This document shows, in pieces, positions 19,740 through 27,047 of a stretch of 64,000 bases of DNA; the first letter of the stretch is position 1, and the number at the start of each line of letters is the position of its first letter. The translations under genes were made by a program, and so were the position numbers. The DNA lies in NCBI RefSeq assembly GCF_000615845.1, contig NZ_BAML01000007.1:1-64000 (forward strand). Direction: 5' to 3'. Below the pieces are notes generated by a model. It searched no databases, was not told the origin of the DNA, and was given only the letters and a program-made list of their open reading frames with translations. The stretch is from Ligilactobacillus hayakitensis DSM 18933 = JCM 14209 (GTDB lineage Bacteria > Bacillota > Bacilli > Lactobacillales > Lactobacillaceae).

Positions 19740-20489
19740 ATGATGAAAATGATAATTGCGCCAGCTAAAAAAATGGTAGAAAATACAGATTTTTTTGAAG
19801 GTCAAAGTACGCCTATTTTTTTAGAGGATTCTAAAAAGATTTTGAAGTATTTAAAAGGTAAAGATTATGAAACTTTAAAAAAGATTTGGAAGTGTAATGA
19901 TAGTCTAGCTGAGTTGAATTATCACAGACTTCAAACTATGGACCTTGAAAATGCGACGACACCGGCGATTTTAGCGTATACGGGGTTACAATATCAAGCG
20001 ATGGCTCCAGATTTATTCAGTAAAAAGGGCTTAAAAAAGGTGAAAAATAGTCTGTATATTTTGTCTGGTTTTTACGGCTTAGTGCGTCCTTTTGATAAAA
20101 TTACCCCATATCGCTTGGAAATGCAGGCCAAAGTTGAGATTGAAGGAACCAAAAACTTGTATGATTTTTGGGGGAATAAGATTTACCAAGAAGTATTTAA
20201 GGATAAAGAAATCGTAGTTAATCTTGCTTCCAAAGAATACGCTAAAGTAGTTGAAAAATACTTACAAGCAAATGATAAATATCTGACTTGTTCTTTCAAA
20301 AAGAAAAAAGGGGATAAATACGTGCAACAAGCCACGGCTGCAAAAATGGCACGTGGAGATATGGTGAGATATATTTCAGAAAATGAGATTGAAGATATTG
20401 AGAGCTTAAAGAAATTCACGATAGGCGGTTATCATTATTGTGAGAATCTTTCTCATGATAACGAATTAGTTTTTGTAAAAAATGATTAA
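19740..20489 (+). CDS. yaaA: YaaA/DUF328 peroxide-stress family protein, 249 aa
   Basis: The family (E. coli YaaA) limits free iron and oxidative DNA damage. Signature stretches are IIAPAKKM at the N-terminus, the core ILSGFYGLVRPFDKITPYRLEM and VNLASKEYAKVV. ATG at 19740 or 19743 is the likely start; a TTG lies two codons earlier. Cytosolic. Ends at a bidirectional terminator with the next, convergent gene. Confidence 0.92.
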   Translation: MMKMIIAPAKKMVENTDFFEGQSTPIFLEDSKKILKYLKGKDYETLKKIWKCNDSLAELNYHRLQTMDLENATTPAILAYTGLQYQAMAPDLFSKKGLKKVKNSLYILSGFYGLVRPFDKITPYRLEMQAKVEIEGTKNLYDFWGNKIYQEVFKDKEIVVNLASKEYAKVVEKYLQANDKYLTCSFKKKKGDKYVQQATAAKMARGDMVRYISENEIEDIESLKKFTIGGYHYCENLSHDNELVFVKND

Positions 20490-20494
20490 AAAAT

Positions 20495-20522
20495 AAGCAC
20501 CAAATTTTGGTGCTTATTTTTG
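20495..20522. terminator. Bidirectional terminator between yaaA and membrane protein
   Basis: AATAAGCACCAAA/TTTGGTGCTTATTTTT, a near-perfect palindrome with A- and T-runs. Confidence 0.88.
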
Positions 20523-21542
20523 TTTGAAACTAATTACGGGTTGTGAGCTTGGAAAATCTTGAAGCTGGATTGTAGTTAAATGAAGAAGAAAGACACTCCA
20601 AATTCCAAGGATGATAAGAGCTAAAATGCGGATATAACGCCTTTTTTTAGCGATTTTATTGACATGCATAAATGCTGGTTGGGTTGAAAATAATTTAGCC
20701 GGAAGCATTAATTGTAGGCCTAAAAAGCTGATCCACGCAATCAAGAAGTTATTACAGATTTCTAAAAACGTTAAACTAAAAATCCGCACTTCAAAAAAGA
20801 TACTGGATCCTTTAAAGATAATTTGAATAAGATAGCTGATACCAGTTAAAAAGTAAGCGATTATCGCAAAAAAGATGAAAATTACTAAGACTCGTTGAAA
20901 AATTTCTAAAACGGCTTGCTTTGTTAGATTCCAGGAACGTTTGATTGCTTGCATTGGGCGATATGATTTTAAAATTATCAATGGTAAGGCATACAAAAGG
21001 CGAATCCCGAAATATAATAAAACTAAATAAACTAACAAAATCCCGAATGCATAGGAAGTCTTCGTATAAAAATCATCTAAAAAGAACTGCGGTAAAACAA
21101 AATTACTTAAAAAAGATGATAAAAATAATAACCTAACTAGTGGATATAAGATGACGAGGTAACCAACAAAAAGCAGATAACTCAAAACTCCTTGTTTGAA
21201 AAAATTGTGCCAAGTTTCTTGCCAAATTAAACGTAATTCAAAGGTATCACGAGAAATATTAGTAACACTAACAACGATAAAAATGAAAAATAAAAGTAAG
21301 CTTGCTAAAATTAAACAAAATTCGAGGAAAAATAACAAGATACTTATAGGTTGATTTGCCAATGTATTACGAATTCCATGATGAGATGTAATCAGATTAG
21401 TCAAGTGATTAAAAAGAGGAAAAAGGATACTTTGACAAGAAAAACCAATGCCAAAAAAGAAGACAAGATAACTGCCCCAATTCTTAAAAAAGACATTGGT
21501 ATAATGTTCAATAAAATGTAAATCAAACTGTATTTGTCGCAT
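20514..21542 (-). CDS. Multi-pass membrane protein, GPDPase-membrane-domain-like, 342 aa
   Basis: At least six to eight hydrophobic helices. The pattern LIILKSYRPMQAIKRSWNLT and the spacing of helices resemble the membrane domain found at the N-terminus of glycerophosphodiester phosphodiesterases (GPDPase_memb). In the two-domain enzymes a catalytic TIM-barrel would follow; here the protein stops at SSQPVISFKQK about where that domain would begin. It may be a stand-alone membrane domain or a gene that has lost its enzyme half. Similarity is by pattern only. Confidence 0.65.
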   Translation of the reverse strand: MRQIQFDLHFIEHYTNVFFKNWGSYLVFFFGIGFSCQSILFPLFNHLTNLITSHHGIRNTLANQPISILLFFLEFCLILASLLLFFIFIVVSVTNISRDTFELRLIWQETWHNFFKQGVLSYLLFVGYLVILYPLVRLLFLSSFLSNFVLPQFFLDDFYTKTSYAFGILLVYLVLLYFGIRLLYALPLIILKSYRPMQAIKRSWNLTKQAVLEIFQRVLVIFIFFAIIAYFLTGISYLIQIIFKGSSIFFEVRIFSLTFLEICNNFLIAWISFLGLQLMLPAKLFSTQPAFMHVNKIAKKRRYIRILALIILGIWSVFLLHLTTIQLQDFPSSQPVISFKQK

Positions 21543-21616
21543 AAAGGCCCTCCGTTATCATAATTGTTAGTCTAAGTATAACATTCATTTTTGGTGGGAT
21601 ACACCAAGAATATTAG

Positions 21617-21664
21617 TTGACAAAATGAAAAAGAAGAACTATTATAATTTTGATTACAAATGTA
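21617..21664 (+). promoter_or_regulatory. Promoter with cop box (CopY-type operator)
   Basis: TTGACA (21617-21622), 17-base spacer, TATTAT (21640-21645), then TACAAATGTA (21655-21664), which fits the CopY operator TACANNTGTA, at about +4. A copper-responsive repressor should bind here. No copY gene is seen in the window, so the repressor must be encoded elsewhere. Confidence 0.75.
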
Positions 21665-21689
21665 AATATATTGAAAGGGTAGATTAGTT

Positions 21690-22058
21690 ATGAAGATTAT
21701 AGTAACAATTTTAGTATTAGCTGCAATTGTATTTATTGCATGGTGGTTCTTTAAAAAAGATAAGAAACAAGGGACCCAAGCCGTTGTTAATGGGGAAAAT
21801 CAAGCAGTCACCATTAATGTTGATGGGGGCTATACTCCTGAGACTGTTGATTTAAAAAAAGGGGTTCCAGCAACATTAAATTTCTATCGTAAGGATCCAT
21901 CAACCTGTTTAGAAGAAGTTGTCTTTTCTGATTTTGGAATTAAAGAAAAATTACCACAAAACAAAACCCAAGCAATTCAAATTGATACTAGTCATGAAGG
22001 AGAATTTGAATATGCTTGCGGCATGAATATGTATCACGGTAAGGTAATTATCAAGTAG
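21690..22058 (+). CDS. Membrane-anchored cupredoxin-like copper-binding protein, 122 aa
   Basis: One N-terminal helix (IIVTILVLAAIVFIAWWFF) followed by a short cupredoxin_1 domain. Likely ligands are Cys in PSTCLEEVVF and the C-terminal YACGMNMYHGK cluster. It should bind copper outside the membrane and pass it to or from the ATPase encoded 12 bases downstream. The pair shares a cop-box promoter. Confidence 0.85.
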   Translation: MKIIVTILVLAAIVFIAWWFFKKDKKQGTQAVVNGENQAVTINVDGGYTPETVDLKKGVPATLNFYRKDPSTCLEEVVFSDFGIKEKLPQNKTQAIQIDTSHEGEFEYACGMNMYHGKVIIK

Positions 22059-22070
22059 GAGGAGATAATT

Positions 22071-23984
22071 ATGAAAAGTATTAAGACACGCTTTATCATT
22101 GCCTTGATTTTTTCGTTACCAATGTTGCTAGAAATGCTACTAAAGCCATGGGGTGTGATGTTGCCAGGACATCAAGTAACGATGTTTGTACTCACAACGA
22201 TTGTGATGGTGCTTGCTGATGGACCTTTCATCAGAAGTGCGTGGGCAGCTTTTAAGCACCATAATGCAAATATGGATACCTTGGTTGCAGTAGGAACGCT
22301 AACGGCATATCTTTATAGTATTTATGCGATGCTGACACATAAACCCGTTTTTTTCGAAATTGCCGCATTTGTCGTAACCTTTGTTTTGCTAGGGCAAGTA
22401 TTTGAAGAAATGAGTAAGACAACTGCTAATAGTGCAGTTACAAAATTGCTAAGCTTACAAGCTAAAATGGCAATGGTGAAGCGAAACGGTGAATTTATTA
22501 ACCTTCCAATCCAGGAAGTTAAAGTCGGCGATCTTATTTTAGTTAAGCCTGGCGAAAAAATTCCGGTAGATGGGATAATAAAAAAAGGGCAATCTAGTGT
22601 TGATGAATCAATGATAACTGGAGAAAGTATGCCGGTGACAAAACGGACTGGTGATCAAGTCATTGGGTCGACTTTAAATAAAACTGGTGTATTAGAATTT
22701 AGCGCCCAAAAAATTGGGGAAGAAACAATGTTAGCGCAAATTGTTACGATTGTTAAAAAAGCCCAAACAAGCCGCGCGCCTATTCAAAAAGTCGTTGATA
22801 AAATATCGAGCGTTTTTGTTCCAGTAGTTTTGATTTTAGCCTTGCTAACCTATTTAGTTTGGTTCGTTATTTTAGATGCAAGTAATGTTGATGCTTTATT
22901 ATATGCGGTCGCGGTTGTTATTGTTGCGTGTCCATGTGCGCTCGGAATTGCAACTCCAACAGCCTTGATGGTTGGAACAGGTCGCAGTGCTAAAATGGGA
23001 ATTTTAATTAAAAATGGTGAAATTCTTGAAGAAATTAATCAAATCAAAGCAATCGCATTTGATAAAACTGGTACGATTACCCAAGGAAAACCTGAAGTAA
23101 CCGATATTTATGGGGATCAAAAGACAGTTTTGAGTCTTGCAGCGGGACTAGAACAATATTCTGAACACCCATTAGCGCAAGCAATTGTCAAAAAAGCTCA
23201 AAGTTTACAAATTGAGCCGGCAGCAATTCAAAACTTTCAAAATATTGAAGGTAAAGGTGTAAAAGGGGTATATCGAAAAAAGATTGTCAGTTTAGGGAAC
23301 GCTAAGTTAACGGATGAATTTGAAATTTCTGTTGAATTAAGCGAGCAATATCATCGCTATCAAGATCAAGCTAAAACAGTAGCTATATTAGCATGGGGAC
23401 AAAAAGTTATTGGATTAATTGCAATTCAAGACACACCAAAATCATCAGCAAAGGCTGCTATATCCGCATTGAAGAGCCGCGGGCTACAAACGGTAATGAT
23501 TACGGGTGATAATCAAAAAGTCGCAAACCAAATTGCCAAGCAAGTAGGAATTGATAAAGTGGTGGCTGAAGTTTTACCGGAAAATAAAGCGATGGAAGTT
23601 AAACATTTACAAGTCAATGGAGCTAAAGTGGCTTTTGTTGGAGATGGGATTAATGATGCCCCCGCTTTATCTGTCGCGGATATTGGAATTGCGATGGGAT
23701 CAGGAACAGATATTGCTATTGAAGCCGGAGATATCGTCTTAGTAAAAAATGATTTACAAGATGTAGTGCGCTCATTGGAATTAAGCCGAAAAATTGTTAA
23801 AAGAATTAAATTGAATCTTTTTTGGGCATTTATCTATAATGTGATTGGAATTCCTGTGGCAGCCGGTTGCTTAGCATTTTTAGGGATTAGTTTAAGTCCT
23901 GAACTAGCCGGATTAGCCATGGCATTTAGTTCATTGTCAGTTGTACTTAGTTCATTGATGTTAAATTTTGAAAAAATCAAATAA
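22071..23984 (+). CDS. copB: Copper-exporting P1B-type ATPase, CopB-like, 637 aa
   Basis: Pumps copper out at the cost of ATP. Eight membrane helices are expected; the metal-site motif is [12 protein letters not shown], with TGES in the actuator domain, DKTGTIT phosphorylation site, [10 protein letters not shown] and [10 protein letters not shown]. It starts directly with a membrane helix, without the usual N-terminal HMA or His-rich metal-binding domain. Length agrees with the short CopB group. Cotranscribed with the cupredoxin gene. Confidence 0.93.
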   Translation: MKSIKTRFIIALIFSLPMLLEMLLKPWGVMLPGHQVTMFVLTTIVMVLADGPFIRSAWAAFKHHNANMDTLVAVGTLTAYLYSIYAMLTHKPVFFEIAAFVVTFVLLGQVFEEMSKTTANSAVTKLLSLQAKMAMVKRNGEFINLPIQEVKVGDLILVKPGEKIPVDGIIKKGQSSVDESMITGESMPVTKRTGDQVIGSTLNKTGVLEFSAQKIGEETMLAQIVTIVKKAQTSRAPIQKVVDKISSVFVPVVLILALLTYLVWFVILDASNVDALLYAVAVVIVACPCALGIATPTALMVGTGRSAKMGILIKNGEILEEINQIKAIAFDKTGTITQGKPEVTDIYGDQKTVLSLAAGLEQYSEHPLAQAIVKKAQSLQIEPAAIQNFQNIEGKGVKGVYRKKIVSLGNAKLTDEFEISVELSEQYHRYQDQAKTVAILAWGQKVIGLIAIQDTPKSSAKAAISALKSRGLQTVMITGDNQKVANQIAKQVGIDKVVAEVLPENKAMEVKHLQVNGAKVAFVGDGINDAPALSVADIGIAMGSGTDIAIEAGDIVLVKNDLQDVVRSLELSRKIVKRIKLNLFWAFIYNVIGIPVAAGCLAFLGISLSPELAGLAMAFSSLSVVLSSLMLNFEKIK

Positions 23985-24068
23985 TCTTAAATGATATTAG
24001 AAGCTACGTTTCAGACGTGGCTTTTTGATTTGGAATCAAAAAATTTATGAAAAGTAAATAATGACTTA

Positions 24069-24077
24069 TGGTATACT
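24069..24077 (+). promoter_or_regulatory. Extended -10 promoter for efp leader
   Basis: TGGTATACT is an extended -10 element. Transcription should begin near 24084, about 28 bases before the leader ORF and ~190 before efp, leaving a long structured leader. Confidence 0.6.
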
Positions 24078-24111
24078 TAACTTGGTATTTAAAAGGATGG
24101 AGGAGATTCCG

Positions 24112-24168
24112 ATGACATTAAGAGGATTCGCTTTACCGCAGGCTCCTCCTGTTTGGTGGTGCAAGTAG
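24112..24168 (+). CDS. 18-aa leader peptide upstream of efp
   Basis: ATG follows GGATGGAGGAGATTCCG, a strong SD. The product MTLRGFALPQAPPVWWCK has an Ala-Pro-Pro-Val run then two Trp codons. Diprolyl motifs stall ribosomes unless EF-P acts, and efp is the next gene. Its last codons (TGG TGG TGC AAG) are also the 5' arm of a stem that closes beside the efp SD. It has no other recognisable feature and no homologue that I know. The call rests on SD, position and the match of motif to the downstream gene. Confidence 0.7.
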   Translation: MTLRGFALPQAPPVWWCK

Positions 24169-24252
24169 GCCAAATAACTTTGCGCTTGCTTTTTGGTTGT
24201 TAAATTTAAAATAAACAAGCGAGTAATTATGATCCATAGTTATTTGCACCAC
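24156..24252 (+). promoter_or_regulatory. Long stem-loop between leader ORF and efp RBS
   Basis: GTGGTG (24156-24161) and CAAATAACT (24171-24179) pair with AGTTATTTG (24238-24246) and CACCAC (24247-24252), giving a 15-bp stem with one bulge of nine bases that holds the leader stop codon. Alternatively GTGGTGCAA pairs straight with TTGCACCAC. An inner CGCTTG/CAAGCG pair (24183-24188, 24216-24221) adds a second helix. The efp SD (AGGAG, 24258-24262) begins five bases after the stem. A ribosome stopped on the Pro-Pro codons would cover the 5' arm. Confidence 0.7.
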
Positions 24253-24272
24253 AGAATAGGAGAAATAAAAAT

Positions 24273-24830
24273 ATGGTAGAAGCAATTAATTTAAAAAAAG
24301 GTATGATTTTCGAGCAAAATGGTAAACTTATCAAGGTTTTAGAAGCAAATCACCACAAACCAGGTAAGGGTAACACTGTTATGCAAATGAAGCTTAACGA
24401 TGTACGTTCTGGTGCAATTACACAAACAACAATGCGCCCATCTGAAAAAGTTGAACTTGCAATGGTTGATAAGAAGAAAGCTCAATACTTATATGGTGAA
24501 GGTGAAATTGAAATCTTCATGGATATGGAAACATATGAACAATATGAATTGTCACAAGATCAATTAACTGAAGAAAAATTATACTTAATGCCTAACATGG
24601 AAGTTCAATTAGACTTCTGCAAAGGCGAATTAATCGGAATCGAATTACCAACAACAGTTCAAATGAAAGTTGTTGAAACTGAACCAACCATCAAAGGAGC
24701 AACTGCTGCTTCAGGTGGTAAGCCAGCTACAATGGAAACTGGTTTAGTTGTTACAGTTCCTGACTTTATCGAAGTTGATGACGAACTTGTAATTAACACA
24801 ACAACTGGTGAATACAAATCACGTGCATAA
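24273..24830 (+). CDS. efp: Translation elongation factor P, 185 aa
   Basis: Binds between the P and E sites to speed peptide bonds at consecutive prolines. KOW-like domain I carries the loop HHKPGKGNTVMQ whose Lys is the tip residue (modified in several bacteria), then OB domains II and III end DELVINTTTGEYKSRA. Length is standard. Its leader, described separately, contains a Pro-Pro ORF and a stem next to the SD, suggesting feedback control. Confidence 0.97.
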   Translation: MVEAINLKKGMIFEQNGKLIKVLEANHHKPGKGNTVMQMKLNDVRSGAITQTTMRPSEKVELAMVDKKKAQYLYGEGEIEIFMDMETYEQYELSQDQLTEEKLYLMPNMEVQLDFCKGELIGIELPTTVQMKVVETEPTIKGATAASGGKPATMETGLVVTVPDFIEVDDELVINTTTGEYKSRA

Positions 24831-24835
24831 TAATA

Positions 24836-24872
24836 TAAAAAAGAGACTGGATTTTTTCCAATCTCTTTTTTT
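24836..24872. terminator. Bidirectional terminator after efp
   Basis: AAAAAGAGACTGGA/CCAATCTCTTTTTTT hairpin with A- and T-runs. Confidence 0.88.
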
Positions 24873-24873
24873 C

Positions 24874-25080
24874 TTATGGTAAATCGTTACCAGCGGCAAA
24901 GTACAAGTCATACCATTCCTGACGAGTTAAAACAACATCAGCCCCAGCAGCACTATCAGCGATGTGTTTCGGTGTCATAGTTCCGATAATTACTTGCATA
25001 TCGGCAGGATGACGTATATGCTTTAGAGCAGAGTAGAAGTCAAGAATACTAGTATCATAAAATAAGGGAAAATTTTGCAA
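24874..25080 (-). pseudogene. C-terminal remnant of an aldo/keto reductase
   Basis: The 68-residue frame ends with FYSALKHIRHPADMQVIIGTMTPKHI... and ADVVLTRQEWYDLYFAAGNDLP, the C-terminal NADPH-binding and tail region of a YdhF-type aldo/keto reductase (~300 aa). The catalytic Asp-Tyr-Lys-His part is absent and the first ~14 residues look unrelated. No convincing SD. It is a fossil left between efp and the next gene. Confidence 0.8.
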
Positions 25081-25165
25081 AAATGCTCTAATAAGCTATA
25101 CTATAAAAGGTATAATGAAAAAAATGTTTTGTATAATCAATTAATAAAGGAAGAGGGATTTAGCA

Positions 25166-25867
25166 ATGATTAGGATTTTCTTATCAATCGCAATTATTTC
25201 TTTAATTCTGCTACTAGCTATTTTTATTAGTTTAGCGGTGACGGTAAGAAAAAAAGGAAGAAGATATACATATCAAAAGTCAAAAAATATGGTACCATTT
25301 AACCGTTTCTTAGCCGCAATGCTTGCAATCGGGATTATCGGAAGTGTTGCATCACCATTCTTTGAATCTGATAAAAAAACTACTCAAGTAGAACAATTAA
25401 ATCATAAAAAAGAAGCGGATAAGGCAAAAGAAAAGAAAGAAGATACGGATGAAAAGAAAAAAGACGCTCAAAGCGACAAGAAAAAGAAGAAACATAAGAA
25501 AAAAGAAGAATCTTCATCTTCTAGTGAAGAAAGCGTAGTAAGGGTAGCAAGTTCAGAACAAAGTAAATCAAGTAGCGAAGAAATCCGCAAAGAAAGTTCA
25601 AGTTCTGAAACAAAGAGCCAATCTTCACGTAAACAAAGCACAGGATCAAATAGTCAAAGTAGAGGTAGTAGAAATAATACGGTACCATCTAACGGAAATG
25701 CAAGTCAAACAAGCGAACCTAAAGCCACACCTACGCCTACAACCACACCTGCAGCAGAAAATAATGGAGCCGGAGAAGGAAATTTGACTTCCTTGACAGA
25801 AAGCCAAACAGAAAATAAAGCACCCGCTCCACAAGAAGAACCAGGCGATCAAACAGCCCAAGAATAA
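25166..25867 (+). CDS. Membrane protein with two helices and long Ser/Lys-rich tail, 233 aa
   Basis: Helix 1 covers ~3-28, a basic loop (KKGRRYTYQKSKN) follows, helix 2 lies at ~47-67 and is followed by SPF. The rest is a disordered tail: a Lys/Asp/Glu block then Ser/Glu/Thr/Pro runs ending near QEEPGDQTAQE. By the positive-inside rule the loop is cytosolic, so the tail is predicted outside. The following gene is a paralogue with the same layout. Not recognised; a surface tether or cell-wall associated role is possible. Confidence 0.75.
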   Translation: MIRIFLSIAIISLILLLAIFISLAVTVRKKGRRYTYQKSKNMVPFNRFLAAMLAIGIIGSVASPFFESDKKTTQVEQLNHKKEADKAKEKKEDTDEKKKDAQSDKKKKKHKKKEESSSSSEESVVRVASSEQSKSSSEEIRKESSSSETKSQSSRKQSTGSNSQSRGSRNNTVPSNGNASQTSEPKATPTPTTTPAAENNGAGEGNLTSLTESQTENKAPAPQEEPGDQTAQE

Positions 25868-25873
25868 AGTTAT

Positions 25874-25906
25874 ACAAGCTGAGAAAAGTTATATTCTCGG
25901 CTTTTT
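25874..25906 (+). terminator. Terminator
   Basis: AAGCTGAGAA/TTCTCGGCTTTTTT hairpin with T-run. Confidence 0.82.
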
Positions 25907-26009
25907 TATATAGATTAATACCAAAAAAATTGCTATAATCGAATTGATTAAGGATATATGTTAAGAGATATTATTTGACAAAATTTAATGATATAAAAGA
26001 GGTAAGAAG

Positions 26010-26612
26010 ATGGCAAAGTATTTTTTAGGTGCGGCGTTGGTTTCTTTAGTTTTACTTGTTCTCATTTTTCTTGGACAAGAAGTAATTGTAAAGAAAATCG
26101 GTTATGAAAAAACCCGTACAAAAATGAAAAAATTGGTTCCACTTAATCGCTTGTTACTATTAGTAATGATTTTTGGATTAGGTGGTGGGGCAATGTCTCC
26201 GTTTGTTAACAAAACCACACGCGTGAAAATCGTTAAGGTTGTTAAAGAAAAGACAAATGTTAACCAAGAAAAACAAGATACGGCTAAAAAAGTAAGTGAA
26301 GCTGAGGATAAAGCACAACAAAACAAACAACAAGAAAATAACTCAGCCCAAAACAATGCGAATGCGGCTAATACTAACAATAATCAAAATAGATCTAATA
26401 ATAATGGCGGCAATGTATCTGCTGGAAACCAAGTTACTCAAGTAGCGGCACAACCAGGAAATACAACTGGCGGCGGAACAAGAACTAATACGCAAACAAC
26501 TACAACAACGCAACCGACTAGACAAGTGGTGAAGTATAGTTATCAAGTTCCAGTTACAGAAACATATTCAACTACAAGAATTGTTCAAGTACCAGCTGAT
26601 GCTGCTGAATAA
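26010..26612 (+). CDS. Paralogous two-helix membrane protein with Asn/Gln/Thr-rich tail, 200 aa
   Basis: Same plan as the gene before it: helix 1 (~5-27), basic loop, a shared VPLNRLLLLVMIFG-type second helix, then SPF, then a low-complexity tail, here Asn/Gln/Thr-rich. It ends with a short ordered-looking segment VVKYSYQVPVTETYSTTRIVQV. The two genes share the pattern VPxNRxL ... SPF, so they are tandem duplicates whose tails have diverged. Function unknown. Own SD (AGAGGTAAGAAG) and terminator. Confidence 0.75.
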   Translation: MAKYFLGAALVSLVLLVLIFLGQEVIVKKIGYEKTRTKMKKLVPLNRLLLLVMIFGLGGGAMSPFVNKTTRVKIVKVVKEKTNVNQEKQDTAKKVSEAEDKAQQNKQQENNSAQNNANAANTNNNQNRSNNNGGNVSAGNQVTQVAAQPGNTTGGGTRTNTQTTTTTQPTRQVVKYSYQVPVTETYSTTRIVQVPADAAE

Positions 26613-26616
26613 GCAA

Positions 26617-26653
26617 TGATAGGAGAAATTAAAAGATTTCTCCTATTTTTTTG
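26617..26653 (+). terminator. Terminator
   Basis: ATAGGAGAAATTAAAAGATTTCTCCTATTTTTTT, 10-bp stem with T-run. Confidence 0.88.
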
Positions 26654-26665
26654 CAAAAAAATATA

Positions 26666-26701
26666 TATCACACTTGTGTTATATCACAAATGTGATATAA
26701 T
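26666..26701 (+). promoter_or_regulatory. Promoter overlapped by two adjoining 16-bp operators
   Basis: TATCACACTTGTGTTA (26666-26681) and TATCACAAATGTGATA (26682-26697) are back-to-back 16-bp palindromes, the second perfect. They cover a promoter with -35 TTGTGT (26674-26679), 16-base spacer and -10 TATAAT (26696-26701). A dimeric repressor on either site would block RNA polymerase. The gene directly downstream encodes an HTH protein, the obvious candidate. Confidence 0.8.
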
Positions 26702-26726
26702 AAAGTCTGTAAGGAAGTGAAGTACC

Positions 26727-26957
26727 TTGAGAATAGATATAAAAAAGTACTTAGACGCCAAGAATTTAACAATCTATCAGGTTGCTAAAATTTCAGGCTA
26801 TGGCTACACTACCTTGCACAAGTCATTTAACAAGGAACAATCGAAAGCAACTTCGATTAATATCCGTGATTTAGATTCACTTGCAAGAGCACAGAATCTT
26901 GCAATGTGGGAAGTACTAAAAGAATTAGAACAAGGATACCTTGATAATGAGAAGTGA
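26727..26957 (+). CDS. Small helix-turn-helix protein, 76 aa, likely autoregulator
   Basis: A TTG start at 26727 follows AAGGAAGTGA. The sequence LDAKNLTIYQVAKISGYGYT followed by LHKSFNK reads as an XRE-like HTH whose recognition helix starts near GYGYTTLHKSF. The rest (NIRDLDSLARAQNLAMWEVL) is the helical tail of the fold. The double palindrome over its promoter suggests autorepression. clpL lies 90 bases downstream, so it may also control clpL or be read into it. Confidence 0.75.
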   Translation: MRIDIKKYLDAKNLTIYQVAKISGYGYTTLHKSFNKEQSKATSINIRDLDSLARAQNLAMWEVLKELEQGYLDNEK

Positions 26958-27047
26958 AAGTAATAGTGCATGAGAAATCCGTAGAGTTACAGTAAATGTG
27001 GTTTTAGGGGTTTTTTATGTACCTTATAATGAAATGAGGGATTTATT

